Source of the DNA: Campylobacterota bacterium
Lineage (GTDB): Bacteria; Campylobacterota_A; Desulfurellia; JAADFJ01
Assembly: GCA_013152955.1 (NCBI GenBank)
Contig: JAADFJ010000102.1
Span: 1-40,654 of the forward strand
Direction: 5' to 3'
DNA: 40,654 nt
The position numbers and the translations under genes were made by a program. Numbering within the stretch: the first letter of the stretch is position 1; the number at the start of each line of letters is the position of its first letter. The notes beneath the pieces are model-generated. The model had not been told where the DNA came from, made no database searches, and saw only the letters and a list, made by a program, of their open reading frames with translations. Shown here in pieces: positions 40,347 to 40,654 of this stretch.

Positions 40347-40654
40347 ATGAAAATAGCAAAAACGGTACTGGAACTGCGTTCTCTTGTAAAAAACGGCAAA
40401 CGTCCGATAGGACTTGTTCCGACAATGGGTTCACTGCATAAAGGACATGCGGAACTTATTAAACAGGCTCGTTCTATATGCAAAACAGTTGTGGTATCGA
40501 TTTTTGTCAATCCTACACAGTTTGCACCTAATGAAGATCTGAACAGCTATCCGAGAGATTTTGTTCATGATCGAAATCTGTGTATTGATAATGAGGTGGA
40601 TCTGCTATTTTATCCGCCGACAGAAGAGATTTACCATGATAATTTTTCAACAAC
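40347..40654 (+). CDS. panC: Pantothenate synthetase (partial, runs off right edge)
   Basis: Condenses pantoate with beta-alanine to give pantothenate. About 102 codons are visible: MKIAKTVLELRSLVKNGKRP, then the ATP-binding PTMGSLHKGHAEL (variant HIGH motif), VVVSIFVNPTQFAPNEDLNS, YPRDF and VDLLFYPPTEEIY. The ATG starts four bases after the right terminal repeat of the MITE-like element, and its first base is the last base of the putative AATA duplication. No ribosome site is present except what the element's end supplies (GCGGAGGCAA about 25 bases upstream, too far). Translation might therefore depend on the inserted sequence. Confidence 0.95.
   Translation, partial: MKIAKTVLELRSLVKNGKRPIGLVPTMGSLHKGHAELIKQARSICKTVVVSIFVNPTQFAPNEDLNSYPRDFVHDRNLCIDNEVDLLFYPPTEEIYHDNFST

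Overview
The window is an AT-rich (roughly 35-40% G+C by eye), densely packed stretch of bacterial housekeeping chromosome. The organism is almost certainly a diderm: it carries CMP-Kdo synthetase (kdsB), the heptose-7-phosphate kinase (hldE1), an LptF/LptG permease and a prepilin peptidase. The LL-diaminopimelate aminotransferase, two-gene transketolase, CobA-HemD fusion, short ArgA-type acetyltransferase and HD-GYP/PilZ c-di-GMP proteins recall deltaproteobacterial, Nitrospirae-like or related anaerobic lineages. This is an inference from gene content, not a phylogenetic placement. The window opens inside one gene (transketolase C-terminal subunit) and closes inside another (panC).

Layout. 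Positions 1-9895 form a minus-strand run: glnD, a PilZ protein, hldE1, kdsB, coaBC, hisD, cobA-hemD, tktA, tktB, mostly with overlapping ends. A 26-bp divergent gap separates it from the plus-strand block dprA, topA, ftsH, folP, recO, miaA (9922-18119). Two minus-strand genes follow, each with a recognisable promoter: an XRE-cupin regulator and an acetate/succinate-type transporter. Next comes a plus-strand membrane and signalling block (HD-GYP sensor, tatB, tatC, prepilin peptidase, lptF) that runs convergently into murJ-queC. A group-2 sigma factor, a J-domain/TPR protein and a DUF2062 protein lie on the plus strand (27819-29696), then a minus-strand operon of an ArgA-like acetyltransferase, lepA, lepB and pgsA. 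The classic rpsF-ssb-rpsR-rplI-dnaB operon follows behind a good sigma-70 promoter and ends in an FAH-family gene. The window closes with dapL, folK, panB and panC.

The main surprise lies between genes. A family of imperfectly palindromic repeats recurs in the intergenic gaps. The best copy (39917-40343) splits panB from panC. It has 20-bp terminal inverted repeats, a possible 4-bp AATA target duplication, palindromes placed symmetrically 72-75 nt from each end, and a hairpin-forming core. It looks like a MITE-type non-autonomous element. Diverged, inverted or truncated relatives lie beside recO, after miaA, upstream of the HD-GYP gene, upstream of the sigma gene, upstream of rpsF and upstream of dapL. 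No transposase is present in the window.

Other points are a palindromic operator inside the transporter promoter, a long transporter leader with a full 16S-complementary sequence but no obvious start codon, possible leaderless divergent promoters for glnD and dprA, and about ten TTG start codons.
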